In this document: positions 15,810 through 24,618 of the stretch, piece after piece | Numbering within the stretch: position 1 is the stretch's first letter | Layout: each line of letters starts with the position of its first letter | Assembly: GCA_022644775.1 (NCBI GenBank) | Contig: JALCHN010000001.1 | Location: forward strand, 62,001 to 126,000 | Direction: 5' to 3' | Source: Eggerthellaceae bacterium | GTDB taxonomy: Bacteria; Actinomycetota; Coriobacteriia; Coriobacteriales; Eggerthellaceae | Length of the DNA: 64,000 nucleotides | Translations under genes and position numbers: made by a program | Notes under the pieces: generated by a model | Database searches by the model: none | The model's input: the letters and a program-made list of their open reading frames with translations, nothing else | What the model was told of the DNA's origin: nothing

Positions 15810-17054
15810 ATGAAACAAGCGTGGGAAAAATGGAACAGCTGGAGCCTGATCGGGCGCATCGCGTGCGGCCTGGTCATCGGTATCCTGCTTGCCCTGGTGA
15901 TTCCGGGGCTTGACGGCATCGTGCTTCTGGGCACCCTGTTCGTCGCCGCCCTGAAGGCCGTCGCGCCCATCCTGGTCTTCTTCCTGATCATTTCGGCCCT
16001 CTGCAACGCGCGGCAGAGCGGCGCCATGAAGCGCATCATCCTGCTCTACCTGCTGAGCACCTTCTTGGCCGGTGTCGTGGCCGTGCTCGCCTGCAACCTG
16101 GTGCCGCTGCACCTGACCCTGGCCGACGCAGTCGACAAAGCCGCTCCGAGCGGCATCGGCGAGGTCATGACCAACCTGCTCACGAGCGTCGTGGCCAACC
16201 CGGTCGACGCCCTTGCCAACGCCAACTTCCTTGGCATCCTCACCTGGGCCATCCTGATCGGCGTCGCCCTGCGCGCCGCCAGCGAGACCACCAAAGAGGT
16301 CATGGGCAACATCGCCGACGCCGTGCAGACCGTCGTGCGCGTCGTGATCGCCTTCGCCCCCTTCGGCGTGCTCGGCCTGGTCTACAACGCCGTGTCGACG
16401 AGCGGTCTGGGCATCTTCACCGAATACGGCATGCTCCTGCTGGTGCTCGTGGGCTGCATGCTCATCATGGCCTTCGTCGTCAACCCGGCGATCGTCTACG
16501 CGCAGATCCACCGCAACCCCTACCCGCTCGTCATGCGCTGCCTGAAGGATTCGGCCATCACCGCCTTCTTCACCCGCAGCTCGGCGGCCAACATCCCCAT
16601 CAATCTCGAGCTCTGCAAGAAGCTCGGCCTTAACAAGGACAACTACTCCGTGTCGATTCCGCTGGGCGCCACGATCAACATGGGCGGCGCCACGGTGACC
16701 ATTTCCGTGATGGCCATGGCCGCCGCGCAGACGCTCGGCATCCAGGTCGACTTCATCACCGGCGTCATCCTCTGCGTGCTCGCCGCCGTCTCCGCCTGCG
16801 GCGCTTCCGGCGTGGCCGGCGGCTCCCTGCTGCTCATCCCCGTCGCCTGCTCGCTGCTGGGCATCCCCAACGACATCGCGATGCAGGTCGTGGGCATCGG
16901 CTTCATCATCGGCGTGATCCAGGACTCCTGCGAGACCGCCCTGAACTCTTCCTCCGACGCCCTGTTCACCGCCACCGCCGAATACGTGCGGTGGAACAAG
17001 GTCGGCAAGGACTACGTTCCCGGCCACGACAACACGCCGCTCGTCGAGGCGTAA
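15810..17054 (+). CDS. sstT: Serine/threonine:sodium symporter SstT
   Basis: The 414-residue protein belongs to the dicarboxylate/amino acid:cation symporter (DAACS, SLC1-like) family and matches the SstT branch: the opening [40 protein letters not shown] in the first hairpin region, and [30 protein letters not shown] in the substrate and sodium site. [22 protein letters not shown] closes the family core. It imports serine and threonine with sodium across the cytoplasmic membrane. GGAAGGA lies five bases before the ATG. It has its own promoter and terminator and is the only plus-strand gene between pstB and the surface-protein cluster. Confidence 0.94.
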   Translation: MKQAWEKWNSWSLIGRIACGLVIGILLALVIPGLDGIVLLGTLFVAALKAVAPILVFFLIISALCNARQSGAMKRIILLYLLSTFLAGVVAVLACNLVPLHLTLADAVDKAAPSGIGEVMTNLLTSVVANPVDALANANFLGILTWAILIGVALRAASETTKEVMGNIADAVQTVVRVVIAFAPFGVLGLVYNAVSTSGLGIFTEYGMLLLVLVGCMLIMAFVVNPAIVYAQIHRNPYPLVMRCLKDSAITAFFTRSSAANIPINLELCKKLGLNKDNYSVSIPLGATINMGGATVTISVMAMAAAQTLGIQVDFITGVILCVLAAVSACGASGVAGGSLLLIPVACSLLGIPNDIAMQVVGIGFIIGVIQDSCETALNSSSDALFTATAEYVRWNKVGKDYVPGHDNTPLVEA

Positions 17055-17080
17055 CGCGCGCACCGCATATCCTGCCTTTG

Positions 17081-17110
17081 AAGGACCCCGAGCGATCGGG
17101 GTCCTTTTTT
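17081..17110 (+). terminator. sstT terminator
   Basis: AAGGACCCCGA-GCGA-TCGGGGTCCTT followed by TTTT. The stem is 11 bp with a 4-base loop. Confidence 0.92.
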
Positions 17111-17200
17111 CTTGCGCGACGCCCTTCACGGCCGCAGCCGAGCCCTCGCCGCCTGCTGCGGGCGCGCCGGGAGCGTCTGGCCGAAGCGCCGGCGCATACG

Positions 17201-17241
17201 AAAAGCGCCCCGCTTCGTTCCTTGCGGACGAAGCGGGGCGC
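17201..17241 (-). terminator. efp terminator
   Basis: On the minus strand GCGCCCCGCTTCGT pairs perfectly with ACGAAGCGGGGCGC over 14 bp around a 9-base loop, followed by TTTTCG. It starts 28 bases after the efp stop and ends the long aro-efp run. Confidence 0.9.
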
Positions 17242-17268
17242 TCGGCACAGGGCCTTGTGAAACGCGAG

Positions 17269-17829
17269 CTAGACGCGCTTGATGAAGCGGCCGTCACGGG
17301 TGTCGATCTGCAGGACGTCGCCCACGTTGATGTACATGGGGATGTTCACCACGGCGCCGGTTTCGAGCGTCGCGGGCTTGGTGCCGCCCTGGACGGTATC
17401 GCCCTTGAAGCCCGGGTCGGTGTCGGTGACTTCGAGCTCGACGAACATCTGCGGGGTGATGCTGATCAGTTCTTCGCCGGCGTACTGGAGCGTGACCTCG
17501 TCGTTTTCCTTGAGCCACTTGGCGGTGTCGGCCACCACGTCGGCCGGAATCGACATCTGCTCGTAGGAGTTAGGGTCCATGAAGTAGAAGTCTTCCCCAT
17601 CGTTGTAGAGATAGGTCATCTTGCGCTCTTCGAGACGGACCGTGTCGAATTTGGTGCCGCTGTTGAACGTGTACTCGACCACGCGACCGCTGCGGACGTC
17701 GCGCAGCTTGGTGCGGACGAAGGCGCCGCCCTTGCCCGGCTTCACATGCTGGAACTCGTTGATGGTCCACAGCTTGTTGTTGTAAACGATGCACATGCCG
17801 TTCTTGAAATCGGCGGTCGAAATTGCCAT
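17269..17829 (-). CDS. efp: Translation elongation factor P
   Basis: The 186-residue protein has the three beta-barrel domains of EF-P. The first is a KOW-like domain with the loop PGKGGAFVRTKL, whose lysine contacts the P-site tRNA. The later domains include the signature segment starting DPGFKGDTVQGGTKPATLETG. EF-P relieves stalling at polyproline. The ATG at 17829 has AGGAGG four bases upstream; an upstream in-frame Met would run through that ribosome site. It follows the M24 peptidase by 30 bases, a pairing (pepQ-efp) common in Gram-positives. No lysine-modifying enzyme gene is seen here. Confidence 0.97.
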   Translation of the reverse strand: MAISTADFKNGMCIVYNNKLWTINEFQHVKPGKGGAFVRTKLRDVRSGRVVEYTFNSGTKFDTVRLEERKMTYLYNDGEDFYFMDPNSYEQMSIPADVVADTAKWLKENDEVTLQYAGEELISITPQMFVELEVTDTDPGFKGDTVQGGTKPATLETGAVVNIPMYINVGDVLQIDTRDGRFIKRV

Positions 17830-17859
17830 TGATCCTCCTGGTGAAATTAACAAACGGTT

Positions 17860-18978
17860 TTACAGTATAACCATATCGTGCGTAGACCTGGTGAAGACGT
17901 CGTAGCCCGTTTCGGTGATTACGCCGAAATCTTCCAGCCGCATGCCGAATTCGCCGTCGAAGTAGACGCCCGGCTCGACCGTGACCACGTTTCCCGGCAC
18001 GAGCGGCTCTTTGTTGCGCGGGGCGAGCACGGGCGATTCGTGGATGTCGATGCCCACGCCGTGGCCGAGGGCATGGCCCATCTTGCCTGCGAACCCGTGG
18101 GCGGCGAGCACCTCTTCGGCGCGGTTGTGCGCGAAGGCTCCCGTGACGCCGGGAGCGAGCAGGGCCTCGACCGTTTCGTTGGCCTCGCGCACGGCGGCGT
18201 AGGCGTCGCGCAGGCGGGCGCCGGGCTCGCCGATGAAGACGGTCCGCGTCATGTCGGAACAGTAACCCTGGGAACGGGCGCCGAAGTCCATGACCACGCA
18301 CTGGCCCGCCTCGAGACGGGCGGGGCCGGGAATCGCATGCGCCATGGCCGCATCGGGGCCGGTCGCCACGATCGAAGAGAAGGCCAGGCCCACCGATCCG
18401 TGGCGGTACATGAAGTCCTCGAGCTCCACCTGGACCTCGCGTTCGGTCATGCCAGGACGGATGAAGGCCGTGATGTGGGCGAAGGCGGCGTCGGTGATCG
18501 CCTGGGTCGCCCGCATCCGCTCGATTTCCATCGCGTCCTTCACGGCGCGCAGGCGGGGCACGAAGTCGGCGGTTTCCACGACGCGCGGGGCGATGCCCTC
18601 GTCTGCGAAGGCGGCCTCGAGGGCGCGGAACTCGCGCAGGGGCAAATCGTCTTCGATGCCCACGACGCCCGATGCGCCCGCCGCCTTCAGACGGCGTGCC
18701 GCCCACTTTGCGTGGGAGACGCGATCGTCCTCGACGTCGACGGGTCCGCCTGCAGCCGCCGTGCGGCAGGCGAGCGCATAGCGCGAATCGGTATGCAGGG
18801 CCGCCGCATCGGGCCCCACGAGCACGGCATGCGCCCGCTCGTCGTCGAACACGTCGTCGAAGGCCGTCATCCAGGCGATGCTCGACGTGCCGCGCACGTA
18901 GAGGGCGTCGATTCCCTGCTCGCTCATGGTCGTGCGCGTCCGCTCGAGGCGGCGCGCGCTATAGTCGCTGTTGTTCAT
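17860..18978 (-). CDS. M24 family Xaa-Pro aminopeptidase/dipeptidase
   Basis: The 372-residue protein has a creatinase-type N-terminal domain (residues 1-135) and a pita-bread metallopeptidase domain. The five metal ligands are in place: the two Asp of VMDFGARSQGYCSDMTRT, the His of GHALGHGVGIDIHE, and the Glu residues of VVTVEPGVYF and GMRLEDFGV. It should remove N-terminal residues preceding proline, in the cytoplasm. The ATG at 18978 follows GGAGCAAGGT, a shifted but usable ribosome site. It lies directly before efp, which fits the known linkage between proline-peptide metabolism and EF-P. PepP and PepQ specificity cannot be separated by sequence alone. Confidence 0.93.
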   Translation of the reverse strand: MNNSDYSARRLERTRTTMSEQGIDALYVRGTSSIAWMTAFDDVFDDERAHAVLVGPDAAALHTDSRYALACRTAAAGGPVDVEDDRVSHAKWAARRLKAAGASGVVGIEDDLPLREFRALEAAFADEGIAPRVVETADFVPRLRAVKDAMEIERMRATQAITDAAFAHITAFIRPGMTEREVQVELEDFMYRHGSVGLAFSSIVATGPDAAMAHAIPGPARLEAGQCVVMDFGARSQGYCSDMTRTVFIGEPGARLRDAYAAVREANETVEALLAPGVTGAFAHNRAEEVLAAHGFAGKMGHALGHGVGIDIHESPVLAPRNKEPLVPGNVVTVEPGVYFDGEFGMRLEDFGVITETGYDVFTRSTHDMVIL

Positions 18979-19051
18979 ACCTTGCTCCTTGCAGAAACGC
19001 CCGCGCCGACAACCGGGGCGCGGGCGAGAACGATACCGTATCGATTGCGCG

Positions 19052-20131
19052 CTATTGCCGGGCCCGGGCCCAGGCGCGCACGTGCTCGCGCAGGACGCTT
19101 TCGTCCACGCGGTCGAGGCTCCACTCCCCCACGTCGCGCGGGAGCAGGAAGGCGGGCACGGCGCTCTCGCGCACGAGCTGCCCCGTGAGCTCGTCGGCGT
19201 CGGGCGCAACGGACACCGCCGGCAGGCCCAGATCGTCGAGCAGGGCGTCGAGCGCGTGGACCGCGTCGACCGAAAGCCCTTCGACCTCGACGCCCAGGCG
19301 GGCGGCGAACCGCATGCCTTCGGCGCGGAAGGCGGGCGGAATCGCGTCGAGCCCCTGGGCGCGGGCGAGCGCTTCGCCGAACTCTTCTCCGAAGGCGCCC
19401 GCGTCGAGCAGGCCCGGGGCGCTCGCGAAGGCGTCGGCTTCGGCCACCGCGCAGCGGGCGATCGCCTCGGAGGCGACCGCGTGGTCGCGCTCGGCGAGCG
19501 CGCGGGCATGGTCGCCCAGCCAGAAGAAGAAGTCGTCGGAATCCATGAAGGCCCAGGCCGCGATGTCGGCGAGGCCCTCTTGCCAGGACGCGTCGGAAGT
19601 CGAATCGAGGGCGCGCACGTCGGCGCACACGTACACCGGATCGCTATGGACCGAGAGCACGTCGCGCTCATCGCGCACGTCGACGAAGGACCGGGCGCCC
19701 ACGCAGCGGCGCACCATCGCGTGCACGGTCGTGGGCACGAGCACCACATCGAGCCCGCCTTCGTAGGCATGGGCCGCGAACCCCGCGATGTCGAGCACGT
19801 TGGCCCCGCCCACGGCCACCACGACCGCATCGGAAGCCATGCCCTTGGCCGCGAGCGCCTGCCATATCTCGAGCGCGCATTCGGCGTTCTTCGATTCCCG
19901 GCCCGACGGTAGGGTGATGTCGGTCACTTTCAGGCCCGCCTGCGAAAGCTGGGAGCGCGCCGCCGGCCCGTAGGCTTCGGCCACGCGGGCGTCGGTGATG
20001 AGGACGGCCCGCCGGGCGTCGGGCGCGCAGGCGACGCAGCGCGACCCCAGGGTATCGGCCGCCGTGTCGCCGATGCGCATGTCGTAGCTCGTACCCTCCG
20101 GCAGGTTCACCACTACTTTGATGTTTGACAT
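19052..20131 (-). CDS. AroB-like (3-dehydroquinate synthase family) protein with degenerate active site
   Basis: The 359-residue protein aligns along its whole length with 3-dehydroquinate synthase: TLPSGRESKN, DIAGFAAHAYEGGLDVVLVPTT and GLADIAAWAFMDSDDFFFWL are recognisable. Key positions have changed. The NAD loop GGG is GGA (about 108-110). The zinc-ligand segment G-L-A-E-V-I-K is GLADIAA (186-192). The region normally G-H-T-x-G-H-A is GEEFGEA (248-254), and the HGEA motif is FRAE (268-271). It is unlikely to bind zinc or catalyse the usual reaction. The ATG overlaps the aroK end by 18 bases, so it is co-translated with aroK. A structural or repurposed role is an inference. Confidence 0.8.
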   Translation of the reverse strand: MSNIKVVVNLPEGTSYDMRIGDTAADTLGSRCVACAPDARRAVLITDARVAEAYGPAARSQLSQAGLKVTDITLPSGRESKNAECALEIWQALAAKGMASDAVVVAVGGANVLDIAGFAAHAYEGGLDVVLVPTTVHAMVRRCVGARSFVDVRDERDVLSVHSDPVYVCADVRALDSTSDASWQEGLADIAAWAFMDSDDFFFWLGDHARALAERDHAVASEAIARCAVAEADAFASAPGLLDAGAFGEEFGEALARAQGLDAIPPAFRAEGMRFAARLGVEVEGLSVDAVHALDALLDDLGLPAVSVAPDADELTGQLVRESAVPAFLLPRDVGEWSLDRVDESVLREHVRAWARARQ

Positions 20132-20664
20132 AGCACACCCCGTTTCAGAAGAATGCAGCGGATATCCCACGCAAGCTTGCCCACCGAAGCGCCCTTGGTG
20201 TCGACGGTCACGTCGGCGAGCTGCTCGTAGTAGGGCAGGCGCACGCTCGAGGCGGCGCGGAAGGAATCCATCGATTCAAGGTAGGGCCGCGTGGAATGGT
20301 CGCTGATGCGGGAGGCGCTCTCTTCGGGCGTGACCTTCAAATAGACCGCGAACCCGCGCTTGCGGATGATCTCGCGGCTGCGGGCGCCCATGACGATCCC
20401 GCCGCCGCAGGAGATGAGCAGCGGGTCACCTTCTACGAGCTCTTCGAGCTGGCAGGCTTCGAGTTCGCGGAAGCGCTCTTCCCCGCACTGGAGGAAGAGC
20501 TCTTTGGCCCGCATGTCGAAGGCGCGCTCGAGGCAGCGGTCGACGTCGACCGAAGCGAGCCCGCACATGCGCGCGAGCCGGCGCGTGACGGTGGTCTTGC
20601 CCGCCCCCATGAACCCAATGAAGAAGACTGGGCGCTTCAGCTGGTAGGTTTTCTTCGACCCCAC
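20113..20664 (-). CDS. aroK: Shikimate kinase
   Basis: The 183-residue protein has the P-loop GFMGAGKTTVTRRLA, the substrate Asp in VDVDRCLE, the GEERFRELE motif and the CGGGIV loop, followed by the lid region STRPYLES. All expected active-site residues are present, unlike in its AroB-like neighbour. It phosphorylates shikimate at the 3-OH. The start is a GTG at 20664 with GGGGGAG four bases upstream, just 13 bases after the aroC stop. Longer frames would overlap aroC. It is part of the aroC-aroK-aroB-like cluster. Confidence 0.93.
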   Translation of the reverse strand: MGSKKTYQLKRPVFFIGFMGAGKTTVTRRLARMCGLASVDVDRCLERAFDMRAKELFLQCGEERFRELEACQLEELVEGDPLLISCGGGIVMGARSREIIRKRGFAVYLKVTPEESASRISDHSTRPYLESMDSFRAASSVRLPYYEQLADVTVDTKGASVGKLAWDIRCILLKRGVLCQTSK

Positions 20665-20677
20665 GTCGCTCCCCCGC

Positions 20678-21844
20678 TTACTTAGAGAGCGTCTTGATGC
20701 GGTCGAGGTAGTTGTGCATGTTCGCCTTGATGTCGTCCATGTTGTCACAGCCGAACTTCGAAAGGTAGGCGTTGGCGAGCACCATGGCCACCTCGGCTTC
20801 GGCCACGACGGCGGCGGCGGGCACCGCGCACACGTCGCTGCGCTCCTTGGAGGCCTTCACGACTTCCATCGTGTCCATGTTGACCGTGTTGAGCGGGGTG
20901 CGCAGGGTGGGAATGGGCTTCATGCCCACCGTGAGGATGAGCGGCAGGCCCGTGGTCATGCCGCCCTCCAGCCCGCCCGCGTTGTTGGACGCGCGCGAGA
21001 AACCGGTTTCGGGCGATTGGATGATCGGGTCGTGCACCTGGGAGCCGGGACGGCGCGTGGCTTCGAAGCCCAGGCCGAACTCGAGCCCCTTCTGGGCAGG
21101 AATGGAGAAGATCGCAGCGGCCAGCTGGCTCGTGAGGCGGTGGGGACCGGCGTCGAAATCGCCCAGGCCCGGGATGAGGCCGGTGACCACGACGCGGTAT
21201 ATGCCGCCCAGGCTCTCGCCCTGGACCTTGGCCACGTCGATCATCTTCTTCATGCGGTCGGACGCTTCGGGGTCGGGGCAGCGCACTTCGCTCGTTTCGA
21301 TCTGACCGGTGGTGTAGCGGGTCGCCTGGGCAGGGTCGTCGTCCATCGCGGCCGACCCGATGCGGACGACATAGCTGTGCACGTCGACGCCGAGCGCCGC
21401 CAGGAAATCCTTGGCGATGCCGCCGGCGGCCACGCGGGCGGCCGTTTCGCGGGCGCTCGCGCGTTCGAGGACGTTGCGGCAGTCGTCGGTGTTGTTCTTC
21501 AGGGCGCCCACCAGATCGGCGTGACCCGGACGCGGGGTGACCTCGCGGCGCATCCGTTCGGGACGGTCGCCGAACTGGGCCATGATTTTGGTCCAGTGGG
21601 CCCAGTCGCGGTTGATCACCTGCAGGCAGATCGGCGTGCCGAGGGTTTTGCCGAAGCGAATGCCCGACTGGACGACCACCTGGTCGGATTCGATCTTCTG
21701 GCGACCGCCGCGGCCGTAGCCCGACTGGCGTCGCTTGAGGTCGGCGTTGATCTGCTCGATGGAGATGGGGAGGCCGGCGGGCACCTCGCTGACGATGGCG
21801 GTGAGGGCGGGACCGTGGCTTTCCCCAGCTGTTACGTAGCGCAT
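20678..21844 (-). CDS. aroC: Chorismate synthase
   Basis: At 388 residues it is full length. It opens with MRYVTAGESHGPALTAIV and has RRQSGYGRGGRQKIESD, the FMN-site segment RASNNAGGLEGGMTTG, and the closing SDVCAVPAAAVVAEAEVAMVLA. It converts EPSP to chorismate with reduced FMN. All signature histidine and arginine residues are in place, so the last pathway step looks functional. A 134-base gap separates it from the aroE-like gene upstream, so it may have its own promoter, although no clear one is seen. The following aroK starts 13 bases after its stop. Confidence 0.96.
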   Translation of the reverse strand: MRYVTAGESHGPALTAIVSEVPAGLPISIEQINADLKRRQSGYGRGGRQKIESDQVVVQSGIRFGKTLGTPICLQVINRDWAHWTKIMAQFGDRPERMRREVTPRPGHADLVGALKNNTDDCRNVLERASARETAARVAAGGIAKDFLAALGVDVHSYVVRIGSAAMDDDPAQATRYTTGQIETSEVRCPDPEASDRMKKMIDVAKVQGESLGGIYRVVVTGLIPGLGDFDAGPHRLTSQLAAAIFSIPAQKGLEFGLGFEATRRPGSQVHDPIIQSPETGFSRASNNAGGLEGGMTTGLPLILTVGMKPIPTLRTPLNTVNMDTMEVVKASKERSDVCAVPAAAVVAEAEVAMVLANAYLSKFGCDNMDDIKANMHNYLDRIKTLSK

Positions 21845-21978
21845 GCGGCAACTCGTTTCTTCTCGCGTTTTACTGCGATTCTACCAAAGGCAGGCATGCC
21901 TTACGTGCCGTCCGCATACATTTAGCCAAAGCGCAAACAAGAAGCCGCCGAAGGGCTGAGCTTCGCCGTCGATGCGCC

Positions 21979-22839
21979 CTACCAGACCTGGGCGAAGGCC
22001 TCTTCCAGGCACCCGTAGAGGTCGTTCCAGCTAGGCAGGCCGTCGACGGAGACCAGGCTCACATGGGCCAGCGTGGCGCAGCAGGCCTGCGAGGCCGTTG
22101 CGCGCACGACGCTGCCGCTCGCCATTTTGGCGTTGGGCGCGCCCAGTTCGAGCACCTTGCAGGCAGGCGCGAACATATCGTGGGGCATGGGGGCCCCGTA
22201 GGGGTGCAGGACGAAATCGGCCCGGCCGAGCGCCGCCTTCGACGTGACCGACGATGCGAAGAGGAAGTCGGTGTCCTCGTAGGCTTCCCGCTCGCTCTTG
22301 GGGAAGGGGTCGTGCGAGCCCAAGTCGATGCCGCCCATGGCTACCTGGCGCAAGCGGTCGAGGTAGTCGTCGAGGGCGACGCGGGCCCGGTCCTTCGACT
22401 CGTCGGCCAGGATGATGCGGCGCGCGCCCGAAAGGGCCGCCGCATGCACGCCCGAAAGCGAGATGGGCTCGCTGCCAAGCACCGCCACGCAGGAGCCGGC
22501 GAAGTCGACGCCGTCCCGGCCCATGCGCCAGGCAAAGCCGGCGCTCGCCAGGTCGCTGCCGAAAACGGTCCCCTTCAGGTTGATGAGGAAGTCGGAGCGC
22601 TGGGAGACGAGCGCCGAGGCCGCGTGGCGGTCGCAGAGCGAGAAGGCGTGACGGGCCCAGCCGGGAGCCACCACGGCTGAATCCCAGGCCCGGGCCGACA
22701 CCGCTCCCCCCACCGAGCCCATATCGTCGCCCGGATGCGGGGCGATCTTCATATCGAAGCCGTAGGTGCTGACGAGCACGCGCAGCATGCGGGCGATCAG
22801 GGTGTTTTCATCCGATCCGATAAGGGCGCAGGTGCTCAC
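21979..22839 (-). CDS. AroE-like (shikimate dehydrogenase family) protein, highly divergent
   Basis: This 286-residue protein begins with GTG in a four-base overlap with yqeG. The middle (LINLKGTVFGSDLASAGF then CVAVLGSEPISLSGVHAAALSGARRIILADE) aligns with the shikimate dehydrogenase linker and NADP fold, and VSVDGLPSW sits where family members have D-G-L-G-M-L. The N-terminal catalytic region lacks the S-x-S-P serines and the N-V-T-x-P-x-K lysine, and the nucleotide loop G-A-G-G-A is GSEPI. The position next to yqeG matches Gram-positive yqeG-yqeH-aroE clusters and supports the family call. Enzyme activity is doubtful. It could be a non-catalytic descendant. Confidence 0.6.
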   Translation of the reverse strand: MSTCALIGSDENTLIARMLRVLVSTYGFDMKIAPHPGDDMGSVGGAVSARAWDSAVVAPGWARHAFSLCDRHAASALVSQRSDFLINLKGTVFGSDLASAGFAWRMGRDGVDFAGSCVAVLGSEPISLSGVHAAALSGARRIILADESKDRARVALDDYLDRLRQVAMGGIDLGSHDPFPKSEREAYEDTDFLFASSVTSKAALGRADFVLHPYGAPMPHDMFAPACKVLELGAPNAKMASGSVVRATASQACCATLAHVSLVSVDGLPSWNDLYGCLEEAFAQVW

Positions 22840-23369
22840 GGGCGATCCTTCTCTCTGCAGGCGTTTGCGGGGTCTGGCCCCTCGGGCGTGCCGATGATTG
22901 CGCGCTCGAGGGCGCGCACGAAGCGGGTGTGCCCCGGCTCGCCTTCCTCGACAAGCGGCGCGACCAGATAGGAGCGCATGCCAGCCAGATGCGCCCCGAG
23001 GACGTCGGTGCTCGGCTGGTCGCCCACGACTACCGTGTCGGCCCGCGTGCCGCCGATCTTCCGACTCGCCACCGTGAAGCCCACCGGCAGGGGCTTCATC
23101 GCCTTGGCGACCACCGGCAGGCCCAAGGCCTCGCCGGTGGCAAACGGCGTGCGATGCCAGTTGTTGGACAAAAGGCAGAGCCGGATGCCGGCCCGTTTCG
23201 CGTCGCCGAGCCATTTCATCACGTCGAGGGGGACGCTGTGGGTCGCCCGCGACAGAATCGTGTTGTCCATGTCGAGCAGGACATGGGTGTAGCCGCGGGC
23301 GAGCAGGTCGCTTTCAAGCGAGATCGCCGACACGCGGGAAAAGTAGTTGTCAGGTTCGAGCAGGGACAC
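22836..23369 (-). CDS. yqeG: YqeG family HAD-IIIA phosphatase
   Basis: The 177-residue protein has the HAD motif I DMDNTIL near residue 33, motif II LLSNNWH, the lysine region AKAMKPLP and motif III VVGDQPSTDVLGA. YqeG relatives are phosphatases of the phosphatidylglycerophosphate or nucleotide type with poorly defined substrates. The start is GTG, overlapping the mltG stop (TAGTG). It ends inside the aroE-like start (GTGA overlap), so mltG, yqeG and the aroE-like gene are translationally coupled. Confidence 0.88.
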   Translation of the reverse strand: MSLLEPDNYFSRVSAISLESDLLARGYTHVLLDMDNTILSRATHSVPLDVMKWLGDAKRAGIRLCLLSNNWHRTPFATGEALGLPVVAKAMKPLPVGFTVASRKIGGTRADTVVVGDQPSTDVLGAHLAGMRSYLVAPLVEEGEPGHTRFVRALERAIIGTPEGPDPANACREKDRP

Positions 23370-24607
23370 TAGTTGTTCGACCCGTCCTGCTGCCCGTCGC
23401 TCCCATTGTCCGAACTCGCAGCATCGCCGGACGATTCCGACGACTTATCGGAGCTCGACGAACTCGACGAGGCGCTCTTGATGGCCTGCAGGTGCTCGTC
23501 GTAGGTCTTGCTGAAGTAGTAGTTGAGCGAGCCGTCGTCGTTCTTGGTGAAGTAGAAGTAGAGGTAGTCGGTCTGGTTGGGCTGGCAGGTCGCCTGCAGG
23601 GAGTCGAGCCCGGGCGAGCAGATCGGCCCGGCCGGCAGGCCCTTGTGCTGGTAGGTGTTGTAGGGGCTGTCGACCGACAGGTCATCGTGGGTCGGATCGT
23701 GCCCCACCACGTAGGCGATCGTCGCGTCGCTCTGCAGGGCGGTGTTGGCGGCCAAGCGGTTGTAGAAGACGCTCGCGACGTCGGCGCGCGTGTTGGCGTC
23801 ACTCTCGCGTTCGACGACCGACGCCAGCTTGAGCACGTCGTAGGCCGAAAGCCCCTGCGATTCCGCATAGGAGTAGTCGAGGCTCTGCACTTCCTGCTCG
23901 TACTGGTCGAGCATCATGCGAACGATCGAGTCGGCGGTCGCATCTTTGGGCAGGGTGTAGGTCTTGGGAAAGAGGAAGCCCTCGAGCGAGTTGTTGTAGG
24001 CGTCGGCCACGAAGGGATAGTCGTCGGCGTAGGCGCTCGCGTTGGCAGCGGCCGCCTTGAAGTCGTCGGCGGTCACCGCCCCGTCGGTGGCCTTTTCCAC
24101 CGCATCGGCCGTACGGGAGACCGTGTAGCCTTCGGGGACGACGAGGGTGTTGGCGGAAGGCCCGGACACGAGCATGCTCACGATGTCGGCGGCGCTCGTG
24201 CCGCCTTCGATCTGGTAGTCGCCGGGCTTGAGCTGGGAGGCGGCGTCGGAGGACTTGACCGCGTCGGTAAACTCGGAGGCGTTCGCAATCAGCTTGGCGT
24301 CGACGAGGGCCTGCCCGATCTGCTGGGCGCTCGCGCCGTCGGGCACGGTGACCTCGACCGTGGTGCCCGGCTGGACCAGATCGGTCGACGAGCAGCCCCG
24401 GCTACAGGAGGGCACGGCGATGAGCAGGACGATCGCCATGACGACCGCGATGACGATCGCGATCAGCGTGGGGCCCTGCGGCACTTTCGACCGCGGGTTG
24501 ATGTATGAGGTGTCGTAGGTGCGGAACTCGCGGCTCCCGCGCGCGTGGGCAGACCGGGCCGCATGGGTCGAATGCTTGGAATAGGTAACCTGGCGTCGTC
24601 TTACCAT
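23369..24607 (-). CDS. mltG: Endolytic murein transglycosylase MltG
   Basis: The 412-residue protein has a basic cytoplasmic N-terminus, one membrane segment at about residues 48-66, then a LysM-like and YceG domain. The catalytic Glu lies in ASVVERESDANTRADVASVFYNRL, and LQSDATIAYVVGHD, YNTYQHKGLPAGPICSPG follow as in the family. It cuts nascent peptidoglycan strands outside the membrane and sets their length. The final 35 residues are a low-complexity Ser/Asp tail, probably disordered, that is not part of the family. It sits between ruvX and yqeG, a common Gram-positive order. Confidence 0.93.
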   Translation of the reverse strand: MVRRRQVTYSKHSTHAARSAHARGSREFRTYDTSYINPRSKVPQGPTLIAIVIAVVMAIVLLIAVPSCSRGCSSTDLVQPGTTVEVTVPDGASAQQIGQALVDAKLIANASEFTDAVKSSDAASQLKPGDYQIEGGTSAADIVSMLVSGPSANTLVVPEGYTVSRTADAVEKATDGAVTADDFKAAAANASAYADDYPFVADAYNNSLEGFLFPKTYTLPKDATADSIVRMMLDQYEQEVQSLDYSYAESQGLSAYDVLKLASVVERESDANTRADVASVFYNRLAANTALQSDATIAYVVGHDPTHDDLSVDSPYNTYQHKGLPAGPICSPGLDSLQATCQPNQTDYLYFYFTKNDDGSLNYYFSKTYDEHLQAIKSASSSSSSSDKSSESSGDAASSDNGSDGQQDGSNN

Positions 24608-24618
24608 GGGCGTGCCCC

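Noticed and set aside
20731-20747. Possible extra copy of the 29-bp unit inside aroC (CATGTTGTCACAG)
   Set aside because: Only the eight-base end is present, it lies inside a conserved coding segment, and the partner half is missing.
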